DNA of 64,000 nt from JANXQG01 sp964615095 (lineage in GTDB: Bacteria > Planctomycetota > Planctomycetia > Pirellulales > Thermoguttaceae). Below, one piece after another: positions 18,176 to 26,956 of the stretch; positions within the stretch are counted from its first letter, which is position 1, and each line of letters starts with the position of its first letter. The stretch spans positions 12,106 through 76,105 of the forward strand of contig CAZTPX010000028.1 of NCBI GenBank assembly GCA_964615095.1. The letters run 5' to 3'. The position numbers were made by a program, and so were the translations under genes. The notes under the pieces were generated by a model. That model saw only the letters and a list, made by a program, of their open reading frames with translations. It had not been told where the DNA came from and made no database searches.

Positions 18176-18995
18176 ACCGCCGCCCGCAGGCAAGTAGGCG
18201 CATGGCACCGCCGGCCCGTCCTTCAGCCGGCGCTGGCAGCGGCTGCGTCAGAGCGGGGCTTCATGTGCGGGTCGCTTGAGGCATGGTTCAGGCCGCTCGC
18301 CTGGATTGACGCAGGGAAATCGCCCACGTGATCTGCGGGCGAAGGCCAGCGAACGGCACGTGCTTTGCTGACGCACGGACATTCGCTTCGATGAGTAGCC
18401 ACGCTGCGCGGAGACGCTTGGCCGCGCATAGGGGCGTGGCTGCCGTAAAGATGGCAGCGGTGACGCGAAGGACTGGCCTGGACCACGGTAAAGGTGGCGG
18501 CAGCGCATACCCGGAAGGCAAGCGCTCGCCACCGGCCCTACGCGCCGCCCATGACCATTGTCCTTCGCGCGTTAGAAGCCCACCCATCCTGCTAAGCCGT
18601 GGTCGGGCCTGCGGGGCACTTGGCCGCGCATACCGCAGATCGGATCACACGGTATTTAGGCTTGGGTAGGACTGGCTAGAGTAAAGAGGGTGGCGGAGGC
18701 GCATGAGAGTGTGGCCACGGTACTTGAAAGCGGCAGGCCAACAAGCAAGGCCATTTTTCGCCACGCCCATTGCAAATTCGTGCGGAAATTCGGCCTCTGC
18801 CTATGGAATCACGCCGGGCCGAGGGTACAATTATTAACCGGCCGCTGAGTAGGACGGCCTTCCCAGGCGGTCTTGGACCGACGGGCTGGAAAGCCCGTCC
18901 TACTCACATGGTCGGGCCGACCTACTCGATATTCTCGCCAAGCTTCGAATCATTGGAGGTTGAGGGTTTCTTACAAGGAAAAATGAGGTCCTTCG
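18176..18995. other. GC-rich spacer with dispersed repeats
   Basis: About 800 bases with no supported gene. Near 18239-18290 a segment (CGGGTCGCTTGAGGCATGGTTCAGGCCG) resembles one at 51640-51680 in copy B and probably marks the right end of the island. The remainder has family-type words such as GGCCGCGCATA and a hairpin of GTAGGACGGCCTTCC with GGCTGGAAAGCCCGTCCTAC near 18848-18904. Confidence 0.45.
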
Positions 18996-20216
18996 ATGTT
19001 CATCCTGCGTAATGTGGCGTGGACCACACTAGTGCTGCTGGCGACCGTGGCCCTAAACTCAGGTCATGTGGCCCGCGGCGACGAGAAGCCGCTCACCATG
19101 CGCGACATCGTACGCATGCGGCACGATCGCCTGACACCGGACAAAATTGTGGAAAAGGCGTCGGAACAGGGAGTCGGCTTCACCGTCACGCTGGGCGTGG
19201 AAAAACAGCTCGCCCGGCTGGGATTTACGCCGAAGCAGATCGACGCCATCAAGCAGGCCGCCACCCCCAGTCCGAAGGACCAGGAAGACGGCAATGCCGA
19301 AAAGCCCGCGGCGATCGTCCCCGGCCAAGGGCTGAAGTCCAGCGATACCCAGCGCGAGCGGATCCTCGAACAAGTCACGAAGATCACGAAGCTCAGCGGC
19401 GCTAATGTTCAGCCGGTGGCCACGAGACACGTCACCTTGTGGGCGGCCAACGACGATCGGGCCGCTTTTCTGCCCGACATCCGCAAGATCGAAAAGTACC
19501 TCGAAGCCAAGTGTGCGGAACCGTTGCGGTCCGGACTGGACAAACGGGCCGCCCATCTCGTGCTTTTGAAGACTCATCGCGACTTCGAGAAATGGGTCAA
19601 GGCCATGTTCGGGGTCATGCCGGAGGAGTTCGAAGAACGGCCCGACATCGGCGGCGGCGCCGCCGCTTTGAAGGCCTCGTACCTGAAGTGCTCGTCCTTT
19701 TGTTGGCACAATTTCGCGGTCATTTGCACGGAAGGGCAGCAAGACGAGTGGCTGCATCGCTTGGCGGTCGCGGACGTGGGATTCATGAATTTCGCGCAGC
19801 AGGTCGAGCCCCAGCGGCACGATCCGCTATCGACCGGGTTTGCCAACGGATGCGAGTCGCTGGTGATCGGCGGGCCGCCACAGTTCATGCTCTTCAACAG
19901 CAGCAGCTATCATAACGGCGACCTGAGCAACGGCCCGCCCGCGTGGCTGCGCCTGGTGCAGGAGCGGATGCGGACGAAGAAGGAATCCGCCGCGCGGGGG
20001 CTGTTGGGCATGGATTCGACGAACATGCTCTTGCCCCATTATGCCGAGGCCTGGACCTTGGTCGGCCTCTTGGCCAAGCAGCCGGAGAAGTTCGCCAAGC
20101 TGCTCCTGGCCCTGCGCGAAGAGAAAGACCCGCTCAAGGCGATCGAGCAGGTCTACGGCTGGGATGAAAAGAAACTGGACGCCGAGTGGCGTAAGGACGT
20201 GCTGGGACAGCGGTGA
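18996..20216 (+). CDS. Secreted protein of unknown function
   Basis: A 406-residue protein with a signal peptide (MFILRNVAWTTLVLLATVAL) and GAGGTCC five bases before the ATG. Residues 33-90 (PLTMRDIVRMRHDRLTPDKI, LGFTPKQIDAIKQA) resemble a small helical module seen in planctomycete exported proteins. The middle (HVTLWAANDDRAAFLPDIRK through AHLVLLKTHRDFEKWVKAMF) looks like the prepeptidase-type regions where a protease-like domain is predicted, but no H-E-x-x-H motif is present. It is followed by a convergent STAS gene. Function unknown. Confidence 0.65.
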   Translation: MFILRNVAWTTLVLLATVALNSGHVARGDEKPLTMRDIVRMRHDRLTPDKIVEKASEQGVGFTVTLGVEKQLARLGFTPKQIDAIKQAATPSPKDQEDGNAEKPAAIVPGQGLKSSDTQRERILEQVTKITKLSGANVQPVATRHVTLWAANDDRAAFLPDIRKIEKYLEAKCAEPLRSGLDKRAAHLVLLKTHRDFEKWVKAMFGVMPEEFEERPDIGGGAAALKASYLKCSSFCWHNFAVICTEGQQDEWLHRLAVADVGFMNFAQQVEPQRHDPLSTGFANGCESLVIGGPPQFMLFNSSSYHNGDLSNGPPAWLRLVQERMRTKKESAARGLLGMDSTNMLLPHYAEAWTLVGLLAKQPEKFAKLLLALREEKDPLKAIEQVYGWDEKKLDAEWRKDVLGQR

Positions 20217-20275
20217 AATCGAAATCTCGGACAGAAACATGGAGAGCAGAAAAATGCTGGTGTAGGCGGGGTCGA

Positions 20276-20623
20276 TCAAAAGGCAGCTAGAGCATCAGCT
20301 TCGTCTTCTTTGATGTCGAAAAAGCGGTCGAACTTGAGGATGGTAAAGACCTTGTAAACATCCGGCACCGTATTGGAGAGTTTCAGCGTACCGCCCTGGG
20401 CATTTACCTTCCGCGCCAGGGCGAACAGTTTGCCGAATGCTGCGGCGGTGAGGAATTCGACCAGCGACAAATTCAAGAGCAGCTTCTGGCGTCTGTCGTT
20501 CTCCACCAGACCGTACAACTCGTTGCCGAGATCGTCGATGTCTTCGGCAATACGGGGATTGCGGAAGCGCACGACCGTCACGTCGCCAACCTCCGTTATG
20601 TCGAAATGTTTGTATGCGGGCAT
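20276..20623 (-). CDS. STAS-domain anti-sigma-factor antagonist-like protein
   Basis: A 115-residue single STAS domain (MPAYKHFDITEVGDVTVVRF). In SpoIIAA-type antagonists a Ser in D-S-S-G-L-G (or S-S-A-A-L-G in planctomycete forms) is phosphorylated by the partner kinase. Here the loop reads EFLTAAAFGKL, so the usual Ser positions are Ala and only a Thr remains one place earlier. Regulation by phosphorylation may therefore be lost or moved. The start at 20623 is chosen because homologues usually open M-P-x-Y; an ATG at 20638 lies five codons upstream. No partner kinase or phosphatase gene is adjacent. Confidence 0.8.
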   Translation of the reverse strand: MPAYKHFDITEVGDVTVVRFRNPRIAEDIDDLGNELYGLVENDRRQKLLLNLSLVEFLTAAAFGKLFALARKVNAQGGTLKLSNTVPDVYKVFTILKFDRFFDIKEDEADALAAF

Positions 20624-20639
20624 CGACAAACGCTCCAAT

Positions 20640-20965
20640 CTTAGACTATCGTACCGAACCGGTTTGGTGGTATCAAGCCGCTTATGGAGGCGCGAAGGTC
20701 AGCGCCGGTCGCATCAGCCAACGCGCCGCCTGCTTGCCTTACGCGCCACCCGTTGCCTTATGCGCTTCCCGTTGTCCCAACGCGCTTCCGGTTGCCCTAC
20801 GCGCTGACCAGGACCGCTGATACCGTGGCCTTCTTGGACGCTCGCCAGGGGGCCTGCCGATGCTCCAAGGCGCCGAAGTGGTCCTGCGGCGAGAAGGCCG
20901 AGAGGAGGGCGGTGGTGCGATCAGGAGGGCGATTGGACGCAGGCAAAGAGTGGTCGACGAATGCC
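20640..20965. repeat. Dispersed GC-rich repeat block
   Basis: Contains the family words CGCTTCCGGTTGCCCTACGC and CTTCTTGGACGCTCGCCAGG, and a stretch around GTGGTCCTGCGGCGAGAAGG that is closely repeated at 60247-60400. Related short copies lie at 53679, 57488-57660 and 63460. No gene is supported here. Confidence 0.6.
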
Positions 20966-20971
20966 GCCAGG

Positions 20972-21001
20972 GCGAATTTACCGGTCGACCGGTAAATTCG
21001 C
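20972..21001. repeat. Perfect 30-bp palindrome
   Basis: The half site GCGAATTTACCGGTC is followed directly by its exact reverse complement, centred on GTCGAC. It is too short-looped to form a hairpin, so a protein-binding site or an end of a mobile element is more likely than a terminator. Confidence 0.8.
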
Positions 21002-21122
21002 GGCAGGGCCAGAGGCTCACCGATCTCGACGACTAGACACGGCGTCCGCGCAGCGGCTCGCCGGTCAGGCAGTGCTGGCCGCGCGTGGAGCGTTTTCGAG
21101 TCGGAGTAGGCCATCGGGGCGA

Positions 21123-21661
21123 TCAATCATCGGGGTGCCAGTGGGGATCAAGGCTCTTGCCATGCCCGCGGTGGCACGTACCGTAGCCTGTCGTGGATAC
21201 GGACCAGTGGACCGAACAGCAGAACTTCCGACAATCCGCACAGAAGCCAGCGCCATCATAGAATTCTGCGGCCACGATGGTTGACGCATCGGCTGCGCCT
21301 GAGGAAGCCTCGACGATACGGCTTGCACATCCAGCATCAATCGGATCCCCCACCCATCCGTTGCTCCCTCCTGGGCCACCGTACAGGAGATAGTAGGTTC
21401 AGCGATTTTCGGGAAATCGGACCAGAGCTTTTTCTGGCCGGGTGTGAAATCGTCTGCGATCTCACCCAATCGCACAAGACCAAAGCCCGGCGGGCCAGCG
21501 CCTCCATTTCCAACGTGAAGCAGGAACGCGCGATACTCCTCGGGAATGCGAACGCCATGTTTGCGTTCAAAGTCAGCGATTGAAGATTCGTGCAAGCAGG
21601 GATTGAGCCACTTGCCCTGTTCGCGGACCTTCCTCTGAATGCGACTCAGTTGTTCTTCCAT
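21123..21661 (-). pseudogene. SUKH (SMI1/KNR4) domain fragment shifted into a Cys/His-rich tail
   Basis: The first 90 residues from the ATG at 21661 are a SUKH domain (ADFERKHGVRIPEEYRAFLL, HVGNGGAGPPGFGLVRLGEI). SUKH proteins include immunity proteins of contact-dependent toxins. After about base 21360 the frame turns into nonsense, while the neighbouring frame continues sensibly: ADASTIVAAEFYDGAGFCAD, then a Cys/His-rich end CRKFCCSVHWSVSTTGYGTC and HGKSLDPHWHPDD with a stop at 21123. Either one base was gained or lost, or the remains of two genes were fused. A long frame to 21065 exists but its last third is not protein-like. Confidence 0.6.
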
Positions 21662-21694
21662 TCAAGCTCTCTTAATGGGCAACGTGAGGCATGC

Positions 21695-21860
21695 CCAACG
21701 CTGCCCCGACCCGGAGCGCACAGCGTCGAACCATCTCTCATTCTACCGCGCCGGCGAGTCGCTGCGCCACAAGGGGGGCGTGTCCGGGGCAGCCGCGCAC
21801 GCCTCTCCACCAGCCCCGCCCACTTGCGGCCCGACCTCGAGGCGATGTACAATTATCGCA
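21695..21860. repeat. Upstream repeat shared with 24548-24760
   Basis: Contains CGGAGCGCACAGCGTCGAAC, TCTCATTCTAC and CGCCACAAGGGGGGCGTG, matching CGGAGCGCCCAGCGTCGAGC, TCTCATTCTAC and CGACACAAGGGGCC ahead of the next gene. Both copies stand just upstream of a plus-strand membrane-protein gene. Confidence 0.65.
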
Positions 21861-21886
21861 CGGAACAATTATTGCGAGGGCAAGAC

Positions 21887-24502
21887 ATGCGATATTTCTG
21901 CATAATGGCGTTTGCCAGTCTGGTCCTGGCTTGCTGGAGCCCGGTCGCCGCAATCGCCAACAATCCCGTCGACGCCGTGAAGGATGCAATACTGGCCGAA
22001 CTGCTCAAGAGGGTCGAGCAGTCGGGACCGGACGAGGCGGGCACGCGCCGCGCACAGGTGGCGCTTACGAACATGGGTTGGCTCGGACCTCGTGTGCAGG
22101 CCGCGGAAAGCATTTTGCTGGGCGAACTTGCTGGAAGTCGCGGTGACGCGCTCGCTGGCAGCATCGCGCACGTGCTGGTGATCATCGGACCGCACGAGCG
22201 CAGGGTAGTGGAATCGCTGGCCGCGGAAGGCAGGATTTCCAAATCGCGGGCAACGGCGGTGTACCACGTATTCGCAAACGTGGACCTTGCTCGTAGCGGT
22301 TGGACACCTTCACAGGCGCCGGGCTCTAACGAGCTCCGCGTTGGTGCTCGCAATGCCCGGCGCACGGCGCCTTCGCAGCCGTGGCAGCCGAGGGTCAATT
22401 TGCAGGTCCTGAAAAATCATCATGTGCTCCAAGTCGACGACGTGCGGCGGGCCTTGGACGACGATAATGCGTCGATCAATGCCATCGCGATAGATTTCCT
22501 TCAAGACGCAAATCTATCGCAGAGCGACTGGTCAACGCTCGCTCCATTCTTGCTTGACACGGAAAAACCGGTGGTGCGGCCGTCGCTCTCCCAGGTCCTT
22601 CGGGACCACGGCCATAACCCGCCCAGCGTCGAGTCGGTGATCATGGCGTCGTACAATGACAAGCAACTGAGGCAAGCCGTCCAGCACTACCTGGCTCGCA
22701 CGAAACTGGAACGGGATTCCTCGGTCCAGACAGTTCTCAAGGACCTATCGAATCCGCAGGCAACCGAGCGCCGCGCCGCCGCCGACATACTGGCACAATC
22801 CCGGACCAGTCAGATGCAAGTCCTGCAGGCGCTTGCCGTAACGGAAGGGACCGACCCGGCCGCGGGCGTGCGGGAGGCGGCGTTCCAAACTTGGAATAAG
22901 CTTTTGAAGGACGCTGCCACGGTCCCCGCCCACTCTTCTGCCCAGACCGAGGAGCGACATGCAAAAGTCTTCCCGACTGTAGCTGGAATCCTGCGCGACG
23001 GGCGCACGTCGGAGCGCCTGCGCTTTGCAGCAATGTCTTATCTCCTGGCGATGCGGGTGGACATCCTCGACCTCCTGGACCTTTACCTCGCGGGACTCCT
23101 GCGCCCGCAGGGCTCTGAGGAATGTTCGCTCGGAGAGGCCGGCGTGCGCCGCGCCCTGCAGAGTGATCGGCCGTCCGTGGGCAACGTGCTCTGGAAGGCG
23201 CTGCACGATTCGAATAAAGAGGCGATCGCCAACCTGGAGCGTGTTCTCAGGGAAGATCCCGCGGGCTTACGGGTTTGGGCCGTCGCACTGGCCAAAGGCG
23301 CCAGCGCTGAACGCAAGCGAACTCTACAAGTTGTCGGCAATCGCGACTACCGGACCAAGGTCGTTCCTCCGCTGTCCTATGGTTTCATTCCCACGACAGA
23401 TCCGAGGGGCCGCCCTCGTCCAGCGCTCTGTCCTCCGTTGCCGAATCCCTTCGGCGGCGAGACACTCGGCAAGGACCTGATTTGCGCGGTCGTGGATTGT
23501 GCCGCCGATGCGGACCCCGACGTTCGCGTCGAGGCGGTGCGGACTCTGGCATCGCTCGTCGGCGAGGGGCTTCGCCATTCATATTCCCGCGCCGATCCGG
23601 CGACTGAGGCGCAGGCGCGGGAGGTGGTGGTTGCCGCAATCGACGATTCCGATGCGGGGGTGCGCGAGGCGGCGTTGTCGTGCCTGGTTCAACCGGACGG
23701 GGGTGCGCTCTGCGGCCGCGCAGCCGTCGCCTTGGCGCAGCGCGTCCAGACTGAGGAAGGCCGCAGGATGGCCTTGGCGTGGGCCGCGCTTGCCGAGGCA
23801 AGCTGCCGCAGCGATCGGCGGTCTTTTGAAACCCTGCCCGGTTTCAAGGCAACCTTGGGCGATGCCGTGTGGGACAAGGACGCCAGGATCCGAGAGCCCG
23901 CGCGGAAAATCTGGGCGCAAGTGTACTTCCGAGAAGAACTTCCGTCGCCGCCGGGCTGGTGGTTCGTCCGCCTGCTCGCCGCGCTGACGGGCATTTCCTG
24001 CCTCGCGCTGGCGGCCCTTGCAGGCTGGGGCGCCGCTCGACTGCACCAGCCGTGCCTCGCCGCGGGGCCGCGCCAACGCGCACTGGCGGCCGCGGGCAGA
24101 ACCGCCTGCGGCACAGGGGCGATACTCGCGGTCGGAGGCCTGACAATAATGGGTTTGGCGGCCTGGGAATCGCAGGGACGCATCGGTTCGGCGCTCGGCG
24201 TCCTCGGGCTGCTGATCGTGCTCGCCACGCTCTTGGATGGATTGGCGTTCATTGCCTGGGGGCTGCAAGTGCGATCTGGCCGGACGCTTGACGTTGTGTT
24301 GGTTACGGTCCTTGCCTGCGGTTCGACGCTGTATTGTGGCTTGTCGTGCGCCACTCGATTGCTGACCTGCGCGACGGCCGGCTTTCGGTTGGCCGAACAG
24401 GGGATTATAGGCTACTTGATTATCGACGGCACGGTCGCAGTGGGCGGCATTTGCGTGCTCGTCAACATACTGCGTGCTTGGTCCACCCACAGGACAGAGT
24501 AA
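21887..24502 (+). CDS. HEAT-repeat membrane protein
   Basis: About 871 residues. The ATG at 21887 begins a signal sequence or first helix (MRYFCIMAFASLVLACWSPV) and has GAGGG upstream; the frame extends to 21590 but the extra part is repeat-derived. Residues 30-690 are alpha-helical HEAT-like repeats (DVRVEAVRTLASLVGEGL, AGVREAALSCLVQPDGG, KDARIREPARKIWAQVYF). The C-terminus has about five membrane helices (WWFVRLLAALTGISCLALAA, LGVLGLLIVLATLLDGLAFI, GYLIIDGTVAVGGICVLVNI). The helical repeat part would face the periplasm or outer side. Probably a protein-interaction scaffold; no enzyme motif is visible. Confidence 0.7.
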   Translation: MRYFCIMAFASLVLACWSPVAAIANNPVDAVKDAILAELLKRVEQSGPDEAGTRRAQVALTNMGWLGPRVQAAESILLGELAGSRGDALAGSIAHVLVIIGPHERRVVESLAAEGRISKSRATAVYHVFANVDLARSGWTPSQAPGSNELRVGARNARRTAPSQPWQPRVNLQVLKNHHVLQVDDVRRALDDDNASINAIAIDFLQDANLSQSDWSTLAPFLLDTEKPVVRPSLSQVLRDHGHNPPSVESVIMASYNDKQLRQAVQHYLARTKLERDSSVQTVLKDLSNPQATERRAAADILAQSRTSQMQVLQALAVTEGTDPAAGVREAAFQTWNKLLKDAATVPAHSSAQTEERHAKVFPTVAGILRDGRTSERLRFAAMSYLLAMRVDILDLLDLYLAGLLRPQGSEECSLGEAGVRRALQSDRPSVGNVLWKALHDSNKEAIANLERVLREDPAGLRVWAVALAKGASAERKRTLQVVGNRDYRTKVVPPLSYGFIPTTDPRGRPRPALCPPLPNPFGGETLGKDLICAVVDCAADADPDVRVEAVRTLASLVGEGLRHSYSRADPATEAQAREVVVAAIDDSDAGVREAALSCLVQPDGGALCGRAAVALAQRVQTEEGRRMALAWAALAEASCRSDRRSFETLPGFKATLGDAVWDKDARIREPARKIWAQVYFREELPSPPGWWFVRLLAALTGISCLALAALAGWGAARLHQPCLAAGPRQRALAAAGRTACGTGAILAVGGLTIMGLAAWESQGRIGSALGVLGLLIVLATLLDGLAFIAWGLQVRSGRTLDVVLVTVLACGSTLYCGLSCATRLLTCATAGFRLAEQGIIGYLIIDGTVAVGGICVLVNILRAWSTHRTE

Positions 24503-24547
24503 GCGGGAATTGGCGTAGCAATAACTCCTGCTTGCCTGCCGACGGGT

Positions 24548-24760
24548 TATTTGCTCAACGCCGCCCCACCACGGAGCGCCCAGCGTCGAGCCACTTCTCA
24601 TTCTACTGCGGCGCGGTGGGCTGCGACACAAGGGGCCATAGACGGCAAGCCCAGCACCCAAACCCGCCTCAGCGGCAACCTTCGTGCGGCGGGCAAGATG
24701 GCAGGAACGCGGGCGTGTGTCGTGGCAGTGCTCAGAGGCCCATTCTGGTAGGGCTGCTCG
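24548..24760. repeat. Upstream repeat shared with 21695-21860
   Basis: See the entry at 21695. The copy here runs up to about 20 bases before the next gene, so promoter sequence may be carried within the repeat. Confidence 0.6.
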
Positions 24761-24781
24761 TGGCGCGGTACAATGGCCGGC

Positions 24782-25495
24782 ATGGATACGCCCGAGAAAC
24801 GCCGCTGGTATTGCCCTGGCCCCGCCTGGCTGGTCTACGGCTCGCTGGCGGTGACGGGCTTGTTGTTCCTGTCGGAGCAATGGCGGTGGTTCCCGTTCAA
24901 CGAGCACAAGGGCTGGACGGTGCTTGTGGCGGTCGCTGGCGTGGGCGTGGTGCTGCTGGCGATGCTGCTTTGGTGGCTCGTCGCCGTGGTCTTTCGACGG
25001 CGGTTTCAATTCGGGATTCGCACGCTGCTGGTGCTGACCGTGGCGGTGGCCTTGCCGTGCAGTTGGCTGGCGGTGGAGATGAAGAAGGCGACGGAGCAGA
25101 AGGCGGTGGTTGTGGCGATTGCGAAACATGTTAGAGCTGTGGGAAGCGCGTACGATTATGAATTCGACGCGTCGGGAAACTACTTGCCAAACGCAAGACC
25201 ACCAGCGCCAGTCTGGTTGCAAAGCCTGCTGGGGGATGATTTCTTTGGGCAAGTTGCATCTTTGACATTCTGGGGCCCCCAACTCACCAATGCTGACCTG
25301 GAGCATCTCAAGACGCTGAACACACTTCGACTTCTTTACCTTTACACTACCGATGCCACTGACGCTGGGCTCGAACATCTTAAGGTGCTAGACCAACTTC
25401 AGTATCTGCATATTGAAGCAGCGCAAATCACGGACGCCGGTGTCGAGAAACTCCAGCAGGCGCTGCCGAAGTGCAGGATCTTACACTTCCAATGA
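24782..25495 (+). CDS. Membrane protein with leucine-rich-repeat tail
   Basis: About 237 residues. Two or three hydrophobic segments (WLVYGSLAVTGLLFLSE, VLVAVAGVGVVLLAMLLWWL, LLVLTVAVALPCSWLAVEM) are followed by a short soluble part with LRR-like units: LTNADLEHLKTLNTLRLLYL, ATDAGLEHLKVLDQLQYLHI and ITDAGVEKLQQALPKCRI. This GLEHLKxLxxLxxLxL pattern is the planctomycete cysteine-free LRR type. A start at 24773 adds three residues and cannot be excluded. Such proteins are numerous in Planctomycetes; function unknown. Confidence 0.7.
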   Translation: MDTPEKRRWYCPGPAWLVYGSLAVTGLLFLSEQWRWFPFNEHKGWTVLVAVAGVGVVLLAMLLWWLVAVVFRRRFQFGIRTLLVLTVAVALPCSWLAVEMKKATEQKAVVVAIAKHVRAVGSAYDYEFDASGNYLPNARPPAPVWLQSLLGDDFFGQVASLTFWGPQLTNADLEHLKTLNTLRLLYLYTTDATDAGLEHLKVLDQLQYLHIEAAQITDAGVEKLQQALPKCRILHFQ

Positions 25496-25710
25496 CTCGA
25501 CCGCCGGCGTCCATCCATCCTCGGCTCTCACTCGCGTTTGCGGGTATGAAAGCCCTTGCAACCGGCCGCACGAACCGCTCGCGAGAGCGGGTGCAGCAGA
25601 ATGCAAGGCTGATCGTTGGGCGGCGGTGCCCGGTGGTGCGAGTCGAGCCATGCCTAGGCCTCCGCCAACGATAGCCGAACGGGGCCAGCAGCAACCAGTT
25701 GCCGACGCCC

Positions 25711-25800
25711 TCATTTGCAGTCCGCCCACGTCCTGCCCGCCTTTACTTCGACCTTCAGGGGCACCATGAAGCGAGCGGGCACGGCAAAGTCACCGGCGAG
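25711..25800 (-). pseudogene. C-terminal gene stub ending KAGRTWADCK, copy 1
   Basis: A minus-strand frame ends FMVPLKVEVKAGRTWADCK and stop, then GGGCGTCGGCAACTGG. The same ending with a few changes occurs at 26650, and the post-stop sequence recurs at 30459. Only the last 25-30 codons can be recognised. Confidence 0.45.
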
Positions 25801-26173
25801 CGGTTGGGGATTGAATACTTTGCACTGCCTCCGAGAACGCGTGCATGCAACCTGACCAGAGGCGAGATACCGACCCTTGTTCGTCATGCTCCAGTTTGAG
25901 AATGATGCCCATAAGACAGATTGCGGCACATAGCACTATCGTGCGGCACGTTGAATGTATTGCTTTTCCCCTGGGGACTTCCGTCTTATGACACCGCACG
26001 TACCATTCCATCCACATCGCTTTTATGCGAGACCACTTGCAGTGCTCGGGCCACGTTGGTCTCTTGTTCCATTCGCTAAGGCCCATTTGCGCTGGCTTCT
26101 GTGTCGAAAGGCCGGTCGCTGCCAAAGCAATAGCTCCGGCGATCAACAGGAAGACAATCGCGGTAGTTGACAT
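25790..26173 (-). CDS. Small membrane protein, unknown function
   Basis: A 127-residue protein opening with a membrane helix (MSTTAIVFLLIAGAIALAAT), with a second one near residues 77-93 (TIVLCAAICLMGIILKL). AAGGAGCC lies 8 bases before the ATG, the main support for translation. The C-terminal 20 residues overlap the neighbouring relic region. No family is recognised. Confidence 0.5.
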   Translation of the reverse strand: MSTTAIVFLLIAGAIALAATGLSTQKPAQMGLSEWNKRPTWPEHCKWSRIKAMWMEWYVRCHKTEVPRGKAIHSTCRTIVLCAAICLMGIILKLEHDEQGSVSRLWSGCMHAFSEAVQSIQSPTARR

Positions 26174-26442
26174 CGACTTTGGCTCCTTGGCTTCGACGTT
26201 TTGACCAGAGTAGAGAATCTAAAGACGGGAAAAAGGCAACGGATCGCAACCAATCTTGGTGTCAGCCGGGAAACCGCGGTAGGTCGTTCCCGTTACACAT
26301 GACCGTACCTTTCCTGCGACTGCTGGCAAAATGGATTCACTGCTTAAACATAGGACAAAACTGACGGTGGGGACTCCGTTCGAGTCGGGCCAAGCAAGCG
26401 CGGGGGGGGATGTTAAGCGGAACAACCACTACAATCCTCATG

Positions 26443-26640
26443 GCTGGCTGGGCAGTGGGCTTCGATTTACGTTCGCAAGTACGGCACAAAGGCCGATCGC
26501 AAGTACCTGGAGAAGATCATTCATGATCAAGAGTCGGCGACGCCGCAAAACGGCGTTCCCCGCACGTTCGACAACGGCGCAAACGAATTCACCTATATGG
26601 GAAAGTTCGTAGGTCCGCATCACGCGTACACCGGATGTTG
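26443..26640 (+). pseudogene. Headless gene fragment
   Basis: One frame reads IYVRKYGTKADRKYLEKI, then VPRTFDNGANEFTYMGKFVG and ends HHAYTGC with a stop. The composition is protein-like but there is no start codon or ribosome binding site, and upstream sequence in the frame is not convincing. Probably the 3' end of a lost gene. Confidence 0.35.
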
Positions 26641-26649
26641 ACGACGCCC

Positions 26650-26740
26650 TCATTTGCACTCCGCCCACGTCCTGCCGGTCTTCGTCTTCACCTTGAGCGG
26701 CAGGCTGAAGCCGGAAGGCGTGGTTTCCATCGCCGCGACG
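26650..26740 (-). pseudogene. C-terminal gene stub ending KTGRTWAECK, copy 2
   Basis: The frame ends GFSLPLKVKTKTGRTWAECK and stop, followed by GGGCGTCGTCAAC. It is a homologue of the stub at 25711, one kilobase away in the same orientation. Confidence 0.5.
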
Positions 26741-26956
26741 ACGACCTGCCGGGTCTCCTCGACCGGCTTCCGGAATTCGCGTCGATTGAGTTTCGAAGCC
26801 TCAACCGACCGCGTTCGTTAGAATTTGGCTGCTGCGCGCCATCATGCTGGACCAGCCGCCGCCGAGGGATATAATTAGTGCCAACCGTACTTGTAAAGTC
26901 CGTGCCGTCGAGTCTTTCCCGCACACTTTGCTTTCGCGACCGAGGACAAAATCCCT

